A stretch of DNA of 64,000 nt from Anaerolineales bacterium (lineage in GTDB: Bacteria > Chloroflexota > Anaerolineae > JAAEKA01), in NCBI GenBank assembly GCA_020634615.1, contig JACKBI010000001.1, forward strand, positions 832,789 through 896,788, in the 5' to 3' direction. Position numbers and translations under genes: made by a program. Shown in pieces: positions 12,966-20,653 of this stretch. Below the pieces are notes generated by a model. It was not told the origin of the DNA and did not search any database. It worked only from the letters and a program-made list of their open reading frames with translations. Positions within the stretch are counted from its first letter, which is position 1. Each line of letters opens with the position of its first letter.

Positions 12966-14366
12966 TTAGTAGGCTCCGCGCCCTCTGACGACCACGCCAA
13001 TGGTGCGCCAGAGGATCTGAACATCGAGCAAGGGGGAGTAGTTCTGGATGTAGTAAAGATCGTCCTCGGTGTGCTGGTGCATCTTGCGGTCACTGCGCCC
13101 ATTGACCTGCCACCAGCCAGTGATTCCCGGCGGCACCGCGAAGCGCCGTCGCTGCCAGTTCTCGTAATGTTCAACCAGCCGCGGCAGTTCGGGACGCGGA
13201 CCCACCAGACTCATATCACCGCGCAGGACGTTGAACAACTGCGGAAGTTCGTCCAGACTGGTGCGGCGGATAAAGCGGCCGACATGGGTCACGCGCGGAT
13301 CGTCAGGTGATTTGCGATAGGGCAACGATTGGTCGGTCGCTTCTTCAACAGCATCAGCATCCAGCACCATGGAGCGGAACTTGATCATTCTGAACGGACG
13401 ACCGTTCTCGCCGACGCGTTCCTGGATGAACAACGCCGGTCCCGGGCTGTCCAGCTTGATGGCCAACGCGACCAGCAGCATAACAGGCCAGAGAATCAGC
13501 AGAGTAAGCAATGAGAGCACGAGATCGAAGACCCGCTTGACCACCCGATCGAAGCCATCGATGGCCGGGTCGCGCAGTCCCACCAACGGCAAACCGTTGA
13601 AGTCTTCGATGGTCGCCCGACTCATGGCGAGATCGATAAAATCGGGTACCACCCGCACACTGACCGGCTGTTCCTGCAAGGCCAGCACGAGGCTTTCGAT
13701 GGTGCCCTGAGAGCGCAACGGCAGCGCAAACACTACCTCGTTGACGGCATGCGCCTTGACGAGCGCCGGTGTGTCAGCAATGGTCCCCAGCACGGGTCCG
13801 GCAAGATGCGCTCCAGACTCACTCGTCAGGTCGTCATCCACCATGCCAATCAGAACCAACCCGGTGCTGCTCCGGGCAAGGACACCCTCGGCCACCCGTT
13901 GGGCCAGCCGCCCAGTTCCCACGACCAGCACGCGGCGGGTATCAGGTTCCGCCCGCCCGGCAAACCGCAGCGCGCCGCGCAATGCAAAGCGAAATCCAAT
14001 GATCAATGCCAGATCGGTCAACACGAAGTAGAAAAACAGGCGGCGGGGCACTTCGCGGTACGTCAGGTAGAGCACGCCGGCGAAGACCAGACACGCGACC
14101 GCGACGGCGAAAGTGATCGCCTGCGCCTCATCCCACGCGCCCATCGAGCGGTGTGCGTTGTACACATTGGCAACTACAAACGTCGTTCCCCAGATCAGCG
14201 CTACCAGGAAATAGATCGTCCACGGCTGCGCGACCTCATTCCATACCAACTGAACACCGAAAGGCAGCCAGAAGCGGGCCTGAATTGCGATGAACAGTGA
14301 AAGGAGGGTGATTGCGAGATCAGCGAAGATCAGGAAGATGGTTGTGTTCGTATCGAGCTTTCGCAT
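12966..14366 (-). CDS. Exopolysaccharide polyprenyl glycosylphosphotransferase (WcaJ/CpsE type)
   Basis: A 466-aa membrane enzyme that starts exopolysaccharide repeat units by moving a sugar-1-phosphate to undecaprenyl phosphate. It has four or five N-terminal helices (residues 5-130), a CoA-binding-like Rossmann domain (RRVLVVGTGRLAQRVAEGVL, about 145-255), then a bacterial sugar transferase domain with SPGPALFIQERVGENGRPF, MIKFRSM, FIRRTSLDELPQLFNVLRG, MSLVGPRPELP and GITGWWQVNGRSD. I chose ATG 14366, after GAGG, rather than ATG 14396, which lies inside the structured leader. No other glycan genes are adjacent. Confidence 0.93.
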   Translation of the reverse strand: MRKLDTNTTIFLIFADLAITLLSLFIAIQARFWLPFGVQLVWNEVAQPWTIYFLVALIWGTTFVVANVYNAHRSMGAWDEAQAITFAVAVACLVFAGVLYLTYREVPRRLFFYFVLTDLALIIGFRFALRGALRFAGRAEPDTRRVLVVGTGRLAQRVAEGVLARSSTGLVLIGMVDDDLTSESGAHLAGPVLGTIADTPALVKAHAVNEVVFALPLRSQGTIESLVLALQEQPVSVRVVPDFIDLAMSRATIEDFNGLPLVGLRDPAIDGFDRVVKRVFDLVLSLLTLLILWPVMLLVALAIKLDSPGPALFIQERVGENGRPFRMIKFRSMVLDADAVEEATDQSLPYRKSPDDPRVTHVGRFIRRTSLDELPQLFNVLRGDMSLVGPRPELPRLVEHYENWQRRRFAVPPGITGWWQVNGRSDRKMHQHTEDDLYYIQNYSPLLDVQILWRTIGVVVRGRGAY

Positions 14367-14388
14367 ACCCGAAAACCTCAAGGCATCA

Positions 14389-14482
14389 GAACGCATGGGA
14401 TGGCAGGCTGAGTTACCGGCCTGGCCGGGTGGCGCTCCGGCCGGTCTCCGACCGAGCCGCCACCGGGTGTTGCAATGCGTTC
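14389..14482 (-). ncRNA. Candidate structured 5' leader of the glycosylphosphotransferase mRNA
   Basis: On the minus strand an outer 8-bp helix GAACGCAT / ATGCGTTC (14482-14475 with 14396-14389) encloses a strong inner hairpin, GGTGGC / GCCACC (14464-14459 with 14433-14428), with further pairing inside it, and a GGCC-rich stem-loop. It lies in the untranslated leader between the extended -10 promoter and the ATG. I could not match it to a known riboswitch consensus. Confidence 0.4.
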
Positions 14483-14516
14483 TTGAAGTGCAGCCCTTTT
14501 CGTCAAACCGAACGCA

Positions 14517-14525
14517 ATTATACCA
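14517..14525 (-). promoter_or_regulatory. Extended -10 promoter of the glycosylphosphotransferase gene
   Basis: On the minus strand TGG-TATAAT (14525-14517), an extended -10 element. There is no good -35. The implied leader is about 145 bases and contains the structured element. Confidence 0.6.
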
Positions 14526-14606
14526 CGGACGGTGCTCGCACCAAAAGCACTGCCTGTGGTGCAGCCTGCGCGCCCGCGATCAGACTTCGCGAAATCTTCC
14601 ACTGCA

Positions 14607-16430
14607 TCACGACGCGGCGCGGACATATGCGTCGAGGGTGGGCAGATCGACCCCGCTGACGGTGAGAGGCACTGTGCTGTCCAATGCCACATCCTCGCGC
14701 AGGTGAATGCGCGCCTCCCAGGCCAGCTCTGGCACGACAGCTACCGCACGCGTGCCGAAGCGATCGACAACGACACCTTCGCCGCGCCAAGGCATGTGCT
14801 GAAGAAAATAGACCAACAACCAGTGTTGACGCGACAACCACTCCGCCTGACGCACGCTGCCGGTGACCGCATCCGACGCGCTGATGCGGTCAGCCACCTC
14901 CTGCGCCGACAGGACTTGGTGTCCAAGCAAACAGGCGCGCAGTTGCTGATGGGTCACCAGGTCAAGATAACGACGCAACGGGCTGGTGGCGCGCACGTAC
15001 GCGTCAAGCCCCAGACCAGAATGACGCGCCGGCTCGATCGCCTGGCGGCTGGGCCGCATAGTCTTGCGTTTCGCAAACATTCCGGCCAGCGTATCGGAAG
15101 TTTCCAGCGGATCGGGCGGCTCTTGAAAGGCAAAAGGTATTGGCAGGTCACGGGCAAGGGCAAACTGGGCGACGGCCGCCCCGACCATCATCATGGCCTC
15201 GGCCACAGTGTCCCGGCTGCGCAGGCTGGCCAGCGGTGTAATCTCGACGCGCCCGTCCACAACCCGCATCTTGGTCTCAGGCAGGTCCAGGTTAACCGAA
15301 CCATCGCGCCGCCGTCGTTCGGAAAAACGGTTGGCGGCGCGGTAGAATGAGGCTAACGGTTCCTCGTCCAGCAGACCTTCCGCTTCTTCATAAGAGAGCC
15401 GTGTAACACTTACCCAACTGGGCACGATCTCCAGGTCGTTCAGCGAGCCGTCCTCGCCGACACGCAGCCCGAACGAAAGCGCAGGTGACACAGCCTGCAA
15501 ACCCAGGCCAAGCTGCTCGGTGGCCGCGCGCGGCAGCATAGGCAGGGTCATCTCGGGCAGATAGAGAGTAGCGCCGCGGTCGCGCGCCTCGCGGTCGGCC
15601 GGACTGTCAGGCGGAACCAACGCGGCGACATCGGCAATATGCACCCAGATGCGATCACCGTCTACGCTCAGCGCGTCGTCCGGGTCCTGGTTGCCGGCGT
15701 CGTCGATAGCGAAAGCAGCCAAATGGGTGAGATCGAGCCGCTGCTCCGGCGGAAGAGACGGCAGCGGGACCACCGGATCACCGCTCGGCATATTCAGCCG
15801 CCGCGGGTGCGGATTGACCATCTCGTCCCAGTAATTGACATCCAAAAGGAAAGCGTGGGCCGCTTCAGGAGTCTGCGCAATGCCGAGATCATCGAGGACG
15901 CGACTACGGGTGCGCTGGCCATAGGCCATTTCTTCCACCTCAGTCAGGTACCGCTCGTCATGCGGATTGGTCTGCTTGTTGCGCGCCCGCTCCATGAACT
16001 GCGCCCATGCCAGCGCCTCGGCAGCTCTGGCAGCCCGCGCGGCTTCGTTGCGCGCCACTTGTTGCGCCGAATGAACCGTCACGTCATCGGGCACACCAGA
16101 AAAGTATAGCCCATCGGCCACCAACTCCCAGGCTGCCAGCGCAGTCGCCGGTGTGAGTTCGCCGTAGGCCAACTCCGCCAACTCATCGACCGTCGTCGGG
16201 CTGTCGATGCTTTGCAGCAGCTCCCAGGCCGCCTCGATGTCGCCAGCGGGCGCTTTCAGAGCGGAAAAACTGGCCGGGCCGCGGTGCAGCAACGCGACAT
16301 CCTTGGGACGCACACTGACGGTCTGGCCATCCTGCAGCAGCAGTTCCAGCTTCTGGCCTGTCCTGGCGACAATGGCTGGCTTGCCCTTGAATAACACCAG
16401 GCTGTCGCGTCCAATCTGGCTTTGGGTCAT
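14607..16430 (-). CDS. RNB-domain ribonuclease (RNase II family)
   Basis: A 607-aa 3'-5' exoribonuclease. The RNB catalytic core starts at about residue 235 with FAIDDAGNQDPDDALSVDGD, which carries the acidic Mg ligands. It continues through VWIHIADVAALV-type sequence (here IWVHIADVAALV), the RDRGATLYLPE block and YVRATSPLRRYLDLVTHQQL, the conserved Arg-rich end of the domain. The N-terminal 200 residues are helical and carry an OB-like start (DSLVLFKGKPAIVAR). A C-terminal S1-like barrel is suggested by GVVVDRFGTRAVAVVPEL. It degrades structured or unstructured mRNA tails. It is divergent from the ybaK-like gene. Confidence 0.92.
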   Translation of the reverse strand: MTQSQIGRDSLVLFKGKPAIVARTGQKLELLLQDGQTVSVRPKDVALLHRGPASFSALKAPAGDIEAAWELLQSIDSPTTVDELAELAYGELTPATALAAWELVADGLYFSGVPDDVTVHSAQQVARNEAARAARAAEALAWAQFMERARNKQTNPHDERYLTEVEEMAYGQRTRSRVLDDLGIAQTPEAAHAFLLDVNYWDEMVNPHPRRLNMPSGDPVVPLPSLPPEQRLDLTHLAAFAIDDAGNQDPDDALSVDGDRIWVHIADVAALVPPDSPADREARDRGATLYLPEMTLPMLPRAATEQLGLGLQAVSPALSFGLRVGEDGSLNDLEIVPSWVSVTRLSYEEAEGLLDEEPLASFYRAANRFSERRRRDGSVNLDLPETKMRVVDGRVEITPLASLRSRDTVAEAMMMVGAAVAQFALARDLPIPFAFQEPPDPLETSDTLAGMFAKRKTMRPSRQAIEPARHSGLGLDAYVRATSPLRRYLDLVTHQQLRACLLGHQVLSAQEVADRISASDAVTGSVRQAEWLSRQHWLLVYFLQHMPWRGEGVVVDRFGTRAVAVVPELAWEARIHLREDVALDSTVPLTVSGVDLPTLDAYVRAAS

Positions 16431-16504
16431 TGAAGTCGGCTCCTTTGTGCACAGTGTACCACACTCGCCAGCTTGCCGGGGAACTGCGCCCGCGGCGGAC
16501 AGCC

Positions 16505-16533
16505 TTGGCGCACCGCTGGTTTTGCGTTACAAT
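16505..16533 (+). promoter_or_regulatory. Promoter of the ybaK-like gene (very short leader)
   Basis: TTGGCG at 16505-16510, 17-bp spacer, TACAAT at 16528-16533. The expected start is near 16540, only about four bases before ATG 16544, and no Shine-Dalgarno is present, so the mRNA is probably almost leaderless. Confidence 0.65.
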
Positions 16534-16543
16534 CCTGGCACCG

Positions 16544-17038
16544 ATGCCGAACCTGACACCCAAAACCCCTGACGACCTGGCCCGGTTCATGCAGCAGCAT
16601 GGAATCGCTGCTGAGCTGGTCTTTCCGCGCGAAGCGACGCCGACCGTGCCGCTGGCCGCGCAGGCCATGGGGTGCCAACCGGATCAGATCATCAAATCGG
16701 TGCTGTTCATGGTCAAGGGAGATGCACCGTTCGCAACCGCACTGGTGATTGCCAACGGCGTGACGCCCATCGACTTCCGCAAGCTGGCAACGATTTTTCA
16801 AGTCGGACGCAAGCGGATTCGACTGGCAACGGCTCAAGATGTGCTGGCTGTGACCGGTTTCGCGGCCGGCGGCGTGCCGCCGTTCGGCTTCGACCAACCG
16901 CTGACGACGTTCATCGACCGCGGCGTGTTGGGATGGCCGGAGGTATTCGGTGGCGGCGGCGATGATCGCACACTGCTGCGCATCACGCCAGACGAGCTAG
17001 TTCGGGTAACCGGCGGCCAATTGATCGAAGCGCGCTAG
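16544..17038 (+). CDS. YbaK/EbsC family aminoacyl-tRNA deacylase
   Basis: A 164-aa single-domain protein. YbaK/ProX proteins hydrolyse mischarged tRNAs such as Cys-tRNA(Pro) or Ala-tRNA(Pro). AMGCQPDQIIKSVLFMVKGD contains the catalytic-loop Lys (IIKS), and TGFAAGGVPPFGFDQPL is the family's GxxxGGVPPFG motif. I chose ATG 16544 because the family fold begins there and a promoter sits just upstream; an upstream in-frame ATG at 16430 would overlap the promoter. The gene is of interest beside an editing-less LeuRS in the same window, but no link between the two is shown. Confidence 0.9.
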   Translation: MPNLTPKTPDDLARFMQQHGIAAELVFPREATPTVPLAAQAMGCQPDQIIKSVLFMVKGDAPFATALVIANGVTPIDFRKLATIFQVGRKRIRLATAQDVLAVTGFAAGGVPPFGFDQPLTTFIDRGVLGWPEVFGGGGDDRTLLRITPDELVRVTGGQLIEAR

Positions 17039-17069
17039 CTGCCGCGCAGCCTGTCAAGGAGACCACTTT

Positions 17070-17225
17070 ATGGAATGTTACAACTGCGGACTCAAGCTGC
17101 CCGCCGATGCCGACCGCTGCCCTCGCTGCGGCCAGCGCTTCAAGCCACGCGAACAAGGTCCGGCGCCGGCCGAGAAGACCTCCCTGTCCGACCGCATCAA
17201 GGGACTGTTCGGCAAGCCGCAGTAA
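17070..17225 (+). CDS. Small double-knuckle zinc-ribbon protein (51 aa)
   Basis: A 51-codon frame, MECYNCGLKLPADADRCPRC then GQRFKP and a basic tail. CYNCG and CPRCG form a rubredoxin-like zinc ribbon. AAGGAG at 17056-17061 precedes the ATG by eight bases, and the stop is one base before the GTG of the HEAT-repeat gene, so the two are coupled. The C-terminal helix TSLSDRIKGLFGKPQ is amphipathic. Function unknown. Confidence 0.8.
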   Translation: MECYNCGLKLPADADRCPRCGQRFKPREQGPAPAEKTSLSDRIKGLFGKPQ

Positions 17226-17226
17226 C

Positions 17227-17730
17227 GTGGACCGCGAACTGACTGTTCAACTGGCGCGCATCACCGACGCTGATCCACTGATGCGCGCCGATGCGGCCAG
17301 GCGTCTGTCGGCATCGCAAGACCCCATCGCAGTGACAGCGCTTCTGAACGCGTTGGACGACGGCGAGTGGCGGGTGCGCGCCGCGGCTGTGGCCAGCCTG
17401 GGTGTGCTGGGCGACCGGCGTGCCGTGTTTCCTCTGTGCCAGCGACTGGAGGACCCGCGCGGCGATGTGCGGCGCGCGGCAGCCGAGGCACTGGCTGCGC
17501 TGGGCGATTCTAATGCGACTGTGCCACTCATCATGGCGCTGGACGGGGAACGTGACAGCGAGACCTGCCGTCTTATGGTGCGAGCGCTGGGCACAGTAGG
17601 CGATGATCGGGCGTTGCGGTCGCTGCAACGATTGAGCGGGTCGGGTCACTGGGCACTGCGCCGCGAAGCGGCAGACTCAACAAAAAAGATCCTCGCGCGT
17701 GGGTCACAAAACCAGGAAGGACATACATGA
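17227..17730 (+). CDS. HEAT-repeat protein
   Basis: A 167-aa protein built of four or five HEAT/PBS-lyase-type repeats of about 31 residues. Examples are PIAVTALLNALDDGEWRVRA, AVFPLCQRLEDPRGDVRRAA and AVPLIMAL-type segments, with an Ala-Leu-Gly hinge after each. Such arrays act as protein-binding scaffolds. The GTG at 17227 is chosen because the upstream part of the open frame overlaps the zinc-ribbon gene out of phase. Its stop overlaps the next ATG (17727), so three genes are coupled. Confidence 0.82.
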   Translation: MDRELTVQLARITDADPLMRADAARRLSASQDPIAVTALLNALDDGEWRVRAAAVASLGVLGDRRAVFPLCQRLEDPRGDVRRAAAEALAALGDSNATVPLIMALDGERDSETCRLMVRALGTVGDDRALRSLQRLSGSGHWALRREAADSTKKILARGSQNQEGHT

Positions 17731-18182
17731 GACATACATTGAAGAGTTCGCACAGGCGAGCAGCGGGAATCGGACTGGCGGTGATTATGTTGGCGGCAAC
17801 CACTGTCGCGGCGCTGGCCAGCGTCGGACTGACATCTTTCGAAGCGACACCAGGCCCGCTCGCAGCCGAGATCACCGTCAGTTGGACCACCGAGACCGAG
17901 GTTGACACGATTGCCTTCCAGGTTGTACGCAGCACGCAGCCGCTGGTACAAACGGCCACCATAGTGGCTACTCTTCCGGCTCTCGGTTCTGGAATCGGCG
18001 GCGCCAGCTACGATCATGTCGATTCGGGCCTTATCCCTGGACACCGTTACTACTACTGGCTGTACGTCATTACCACCTCCGGGGAAAGGGAACTCCTGAC
18101 GCAGGCGGTCACCGCAGTGGCGCCGGAGCAATCCATGCTTTCGCTCCGCACCTTCTTCCCCCTGGCGTTTCGCTCCAATTGA
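17727..18182 (+). CDS. Secreted fibronectin III-like protein
   Basis: A 151-aa protein with a Sec signal peptide (IGLAVIMLAATTVAALASV). One FN3-like beta sandwich follows: FEATPGPLAAEITVSWTTET, FQVVRSTQP, HVDSGLIPGHRYYYWLYVIT. The C-terminal RTFFPLAFRSN resembles the short FLPL/FLPLV tail seen at the ends of many Chloroflexota surface proteins. Function unknown. It is coupled to the HEAT-repeat gene and ends before an intrinsic terminator. Confidence 0.75.
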   Translation: MRHTLKSSHRRAAGIGLAVIMLAATTVAALASVGLTSFEATPGPLAAEITVSWTTETEVDTIAFQVVRSTQPLVQTATIVATLPALGSGIGGASYDHVDSGLIPGHRYYYWLYVITTSGERELLTQAVTAVAPEQSMLSLRTFFPLAFRSN

Positions 18183-18230
18183 AGTAATACGCTTCTGGCG
18201 GCGGTAGCCACCATACCAAATACAACATGT

Positions 18231-18262
18231 TGTAGGACAGCAATCTTGCTGTCCTACATTTT
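18231..18262 (+). terminator. Intrinsic terminator
   Basis: Perfect 12-bp stem (18231-18242 with 18247-18258), ATCT loop, then TTTTG. It closes the zinc-ribbon / HEAT / FN3 operon. Confidence 0.9.
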
Positions 18263-18897
18263 GTATCCACCGACGGCAGTTTCGTTTACAGCACCGCTAA
18301 CAAAACCTTAAACTTTCCCAAGTTTCGCAAGCTGACAAGGTGACGATAATTGGGATATTATGCCGAGTCGGCCAACACGCTAGTGTTTTCATGACGCGCC
18401 TTGCACTAGATACCGCGTGAAACAAGCGTTCGATTTGGCAAATCTGCACGCAAATACGCCCGAAAATGGCCTGTGCACGACTCCGCCGCGGTTGACCAAA
18501 AAGGCCACCCCACGTAAAATTCAGACCAGATCGATGGACCCAACGGGCAGAGCGCCCTGCCTGGTTTTTCGGATCGGCCCCGTCCCACATCAACGGACCT
18601 TCCGAGTGACCATGTCGTTTTCGCTCTTCTACAACCTAAAAGCTGGCCCACTTTTCGACCAGAGAACCGAGCCATCGCTGTCATCGTCGCTGCCAAAACC
18701 CGGAGCTGGTTGACCTTCAAAGCAGCCTCCGTTTTGCACTCCACAGGCGCCATCAGGTCCTCGATCTAGTATGACATCGTCCCGAACGGGACGGACTACC
18801 TTCGGAAAAACCAATTGTCTCTAACTGGGTGAGAACAAATTCTCGTCCGTGCGTATCCACGCGACTGTTTCGCACCACGATATTTAGGTGACCAACT
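18263..18897. other. Long dnaA upstream region without convincing genes
   Basis: About 635 bases with no frame that has a plausible start, ribosome site and protein-like composition. Visible elements are two DnaA-box-like GTATCCACN sites (18263-18271 and 18853-18861, each 7 of 9 to TTATCCACA), a small GAAC-loop hairpin at 18778-18793, and an AGGTG ribosome site at the dnaA end. It may hold the dnaA promoter and part of the origin. I could not place a strong promoter by eye. Confidence 0.5.
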
Positions 18898-20325
18898 ATG
18901 GCTACCATGTCACAATCCACATCCGATTTCAGCGCGACTGACTTCGACCCCCGCCGCGCCTGGCAGGCTGCCCTGGGCGAGTTGCAGTTGCAGGTCACGC
19001 CTGACATCTTCGAAATGTATTTGCAGCCCACCCGCTTTCTGGCCTACGAGGATGGCACATTTCTCATCAACGTTCCCAACGGCTTCGTCAAGGACTGGCT
19101 GGATCTGCGTCTCAATCGCGCGGTCAAAAAGACGTTGCGGCACATTGTCAACCGCGAGATCGAGGTGCGCTATTCCGTCCAGCCGCCGGCCCGGCGCGAC
19201 AGCGACACACCGGCTCCCGCGCCGCTTTTGGATCTCTCCCACAGCAACGGCCGGACAGATGAGACAGCCGCGGCTTCAGCCAACCGGCTTTCAGACGACT
19301 ACACATTCCAGACATTCATCATCGGCTCCAACAACCGCATGGCCCATGCCGCCGCTGTGGCCGTCGCTGATCAGCCCGGTGGCCATTACAACCCACTCTT
19401 CATTTACAGCGGCGTCGGGCTTGGCAAGACTCACCTGATGCACGCCATCTGCCACAAGGCAAGGCAACGCGGCCGCCAGGCAGTCTACGTGTCCTGCGAA
19501 TCGTTCACCAACGACCTGGTGAGCGCCATCCGCACCAACACACAAGATCAGTTCCGGGCCAAGTACCGCACCAGCGACCTGTTGCTGGTGGACGACATCC
19601 AGTTCCTGGCAGGCAAGCCAAGCACGCAGGAAGAGCTGTTCCACACCTTCAACACCCTCTACGAGTCTGGCAAGCAGATCGTGCTGGCCTGCGACCGTCC
19701 GCCAAAGGCAATGTCAACGCTGGAAAGCCGCCTGCGCTCGCGGTTTGAATGGGGCCTGATCACCGACATCCAGACACCTGACCTGGAGATGCGCATGGCG
19801 ATCCTGCAAAGCAAAGCGGCCAGCCATCGCGCAGTGATCTCGAACGAAGTGCTGGAGCGTATCGCATTCCTGGTACCCACCAACATTCGCGAGTTGGAAG
19901 GCGCGCTGACCAAGGTGTTGGCCCACGCGAGCCTCACGCATATCGAGCTCACGCCGGAAGCGGTGGACCACATCTTGGTCGACATGGTACCGCCCCGAGC
20001 ACTGGTCGAACCGGAGACCCTGATTGCCATGGTCGCCCGTGAGTTCAACATCCCGCTGGAACAAATCACCAGCCCCAGCCGCCGGCGCGAGATCGTCCAG
20101 GCGCGCCAGATCGCCATGTTCTTGCTGCGCAACGAGCTAGATGTCGCGTTCACGCAGATCGGTGCTCTCTTCGGCGGCCGCGATCACGCCACCGCCATGC
20201 ACAGCGTCACCCGCGCCGAAGCGCTTCTGCAAACAGACGATGATATTCAGCGCAAGGTCGAGCGTCTCAAGACGCAAATGGGGGTTCCGCAGCTCGCCTA
20301 CGAGCGCGTGCTGGTCAGACCGTAG
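18898..20325 (+). CDS. dnaA: Chromosomal replication initiator DnaA
   Basis: A 475-aa replication initiator. Domain I is about residues 20-105 (WQAALGELQLQVTPDIFEMY), with a linker to 130. The AAA+ domain has Walker A GVGLGKT at 172-178, Walker B LLLVDDIQF with Asp232-Asp233, and sensor LESRLRSRFEWGLI. The C-terminal DNA-binding domain IV has the box-recognition signature GGRDHATAMHSV. It binds DnaA boxes and melts oriC. The start follows AGGTG by eight bases. dnaN and recF are not adjacent, so the usual order is broken here. Confidence 0.98.
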   Translation: MATMSQSTSDFSATDFDPRRAWQAALGELQLQVTPDIFEMYLQPTRFLAYEDGTFLINVPNGFVKDWLDLRLNRAVKKTLRHIVNREIEVRYSVQPPARRDSDTPAPAPLLDLSHSNGRTDETAAASANRLSDDYTFQTFIIGSNNRMAHAAAVAVADQPGGHYNPLFIYSGVGLGKTHLMHAICHKARQRGRQAVYVSCESFTNDLVSAIRTNTQDQFRAKYRTSDLLLVDDIQFLAGKPSTQEELFHTFNTLYESGKQIVLACDRPPKAMSTLESRLRSRFEWGLITDIQTPDLEMRMAILQSKAASHRAVISNEVLERIAFLVPTNIRELEGALTKVLAHASLTHIELTPEAVDHILVDMVPPRALVEPETLIAMVAREFNIPLEQITSPSRRREIVQARQIAMFLLRNELDVAFTQIGALFGGRDHATAMHSVTRAEALLQTDDDIQRKVERLKTQMGVPQLAYERVLVRP

Positions 20326-20340
20326 ATTTGCCCCACAACC

Positions 20341-20515
20341 CCAAAACTGTGGAAAACCCGCCTCATTTTGTGGAAAACATGCGCCGGGTGTGGAAAACCC
20401 GGCGCATTTGCGCGCCTGTCATCCATCGCCCGACAGCCAGATAGGGCGCGCCCGCGAGGTATCCACAACATCTAGGGGCGGGTGCGATTCGCACCGGAGA
20501 GAGTTTTCAACAACG
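20341..20515. other. Probable oriC with phased DnaA boxes
   Basis: Just after dnaA there are three direct TGTGGAAAA boxes at 20348-20356, 20369-20377 and 20389-20397, spaced 21 and 20 bases (two helical turns). An opposed GTATCCACA follows at 20459-20467 (8 of 9 to consensus), and a weaker TTTTCAACA near 20506. A GGTGCGATTCGCACC hairpin lies between the last two. The arrangement fits an origin next to dnaA; no obvious AT-rich unwinding element is seen. Confidence 0.65.
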
Positions 20516-20621
20516 GTGGCAGGCACGCGTCTGATCGGATGGCGTTTCAAACAATTTCTCGCAAGCACTGGCCAATCTGAATGACCGGCATGGGATCGTT
20601 TCCGATGCGCGTCATGACGTG

Positions 20622-20630
20622 TGGTATAAT
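20622..20630 (+). promoter_or_regulatory. Extended -10 promoter for the DUF1786-to-F420 gene run
   Basis: TG-G-TATAAT at 20622-20630, about 20 bases before the ATG at 20654, with no good -35. The genes after it are all co-directional to 30128 with small gaps, so it may drive much of the run. Confidence 0.65.
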
Positions 20631-20653
20631 GCCCGCGGAGCACAAGCAGAGCC

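Noticed and set aside
14389..14482. Cobalamin or cyclic di-GMP riboswitch before the glycosylphosphotransferase
   Set aside because: A GCCAGG...CCTGCC-like segment recalls a B12 box, but the other conserved boxes and the expected length are absent, and the c-di-GMP class I core is not matched.
17107..17226. Longer HEAT-repeat protein starting at 17107
   Set aside because: The extra codons overlap the 51-aa zinc-ribbon gene out of phase and contain no HEAT repeat. GTG 17227 follows that gene's stop directly.
20473..20493. tRNA T-arm-like GGTGCGATTCGCACC
   Set aside because: No acceptor, D or anticodon arm can be built around it. It is a simple hairpin in the origin region.
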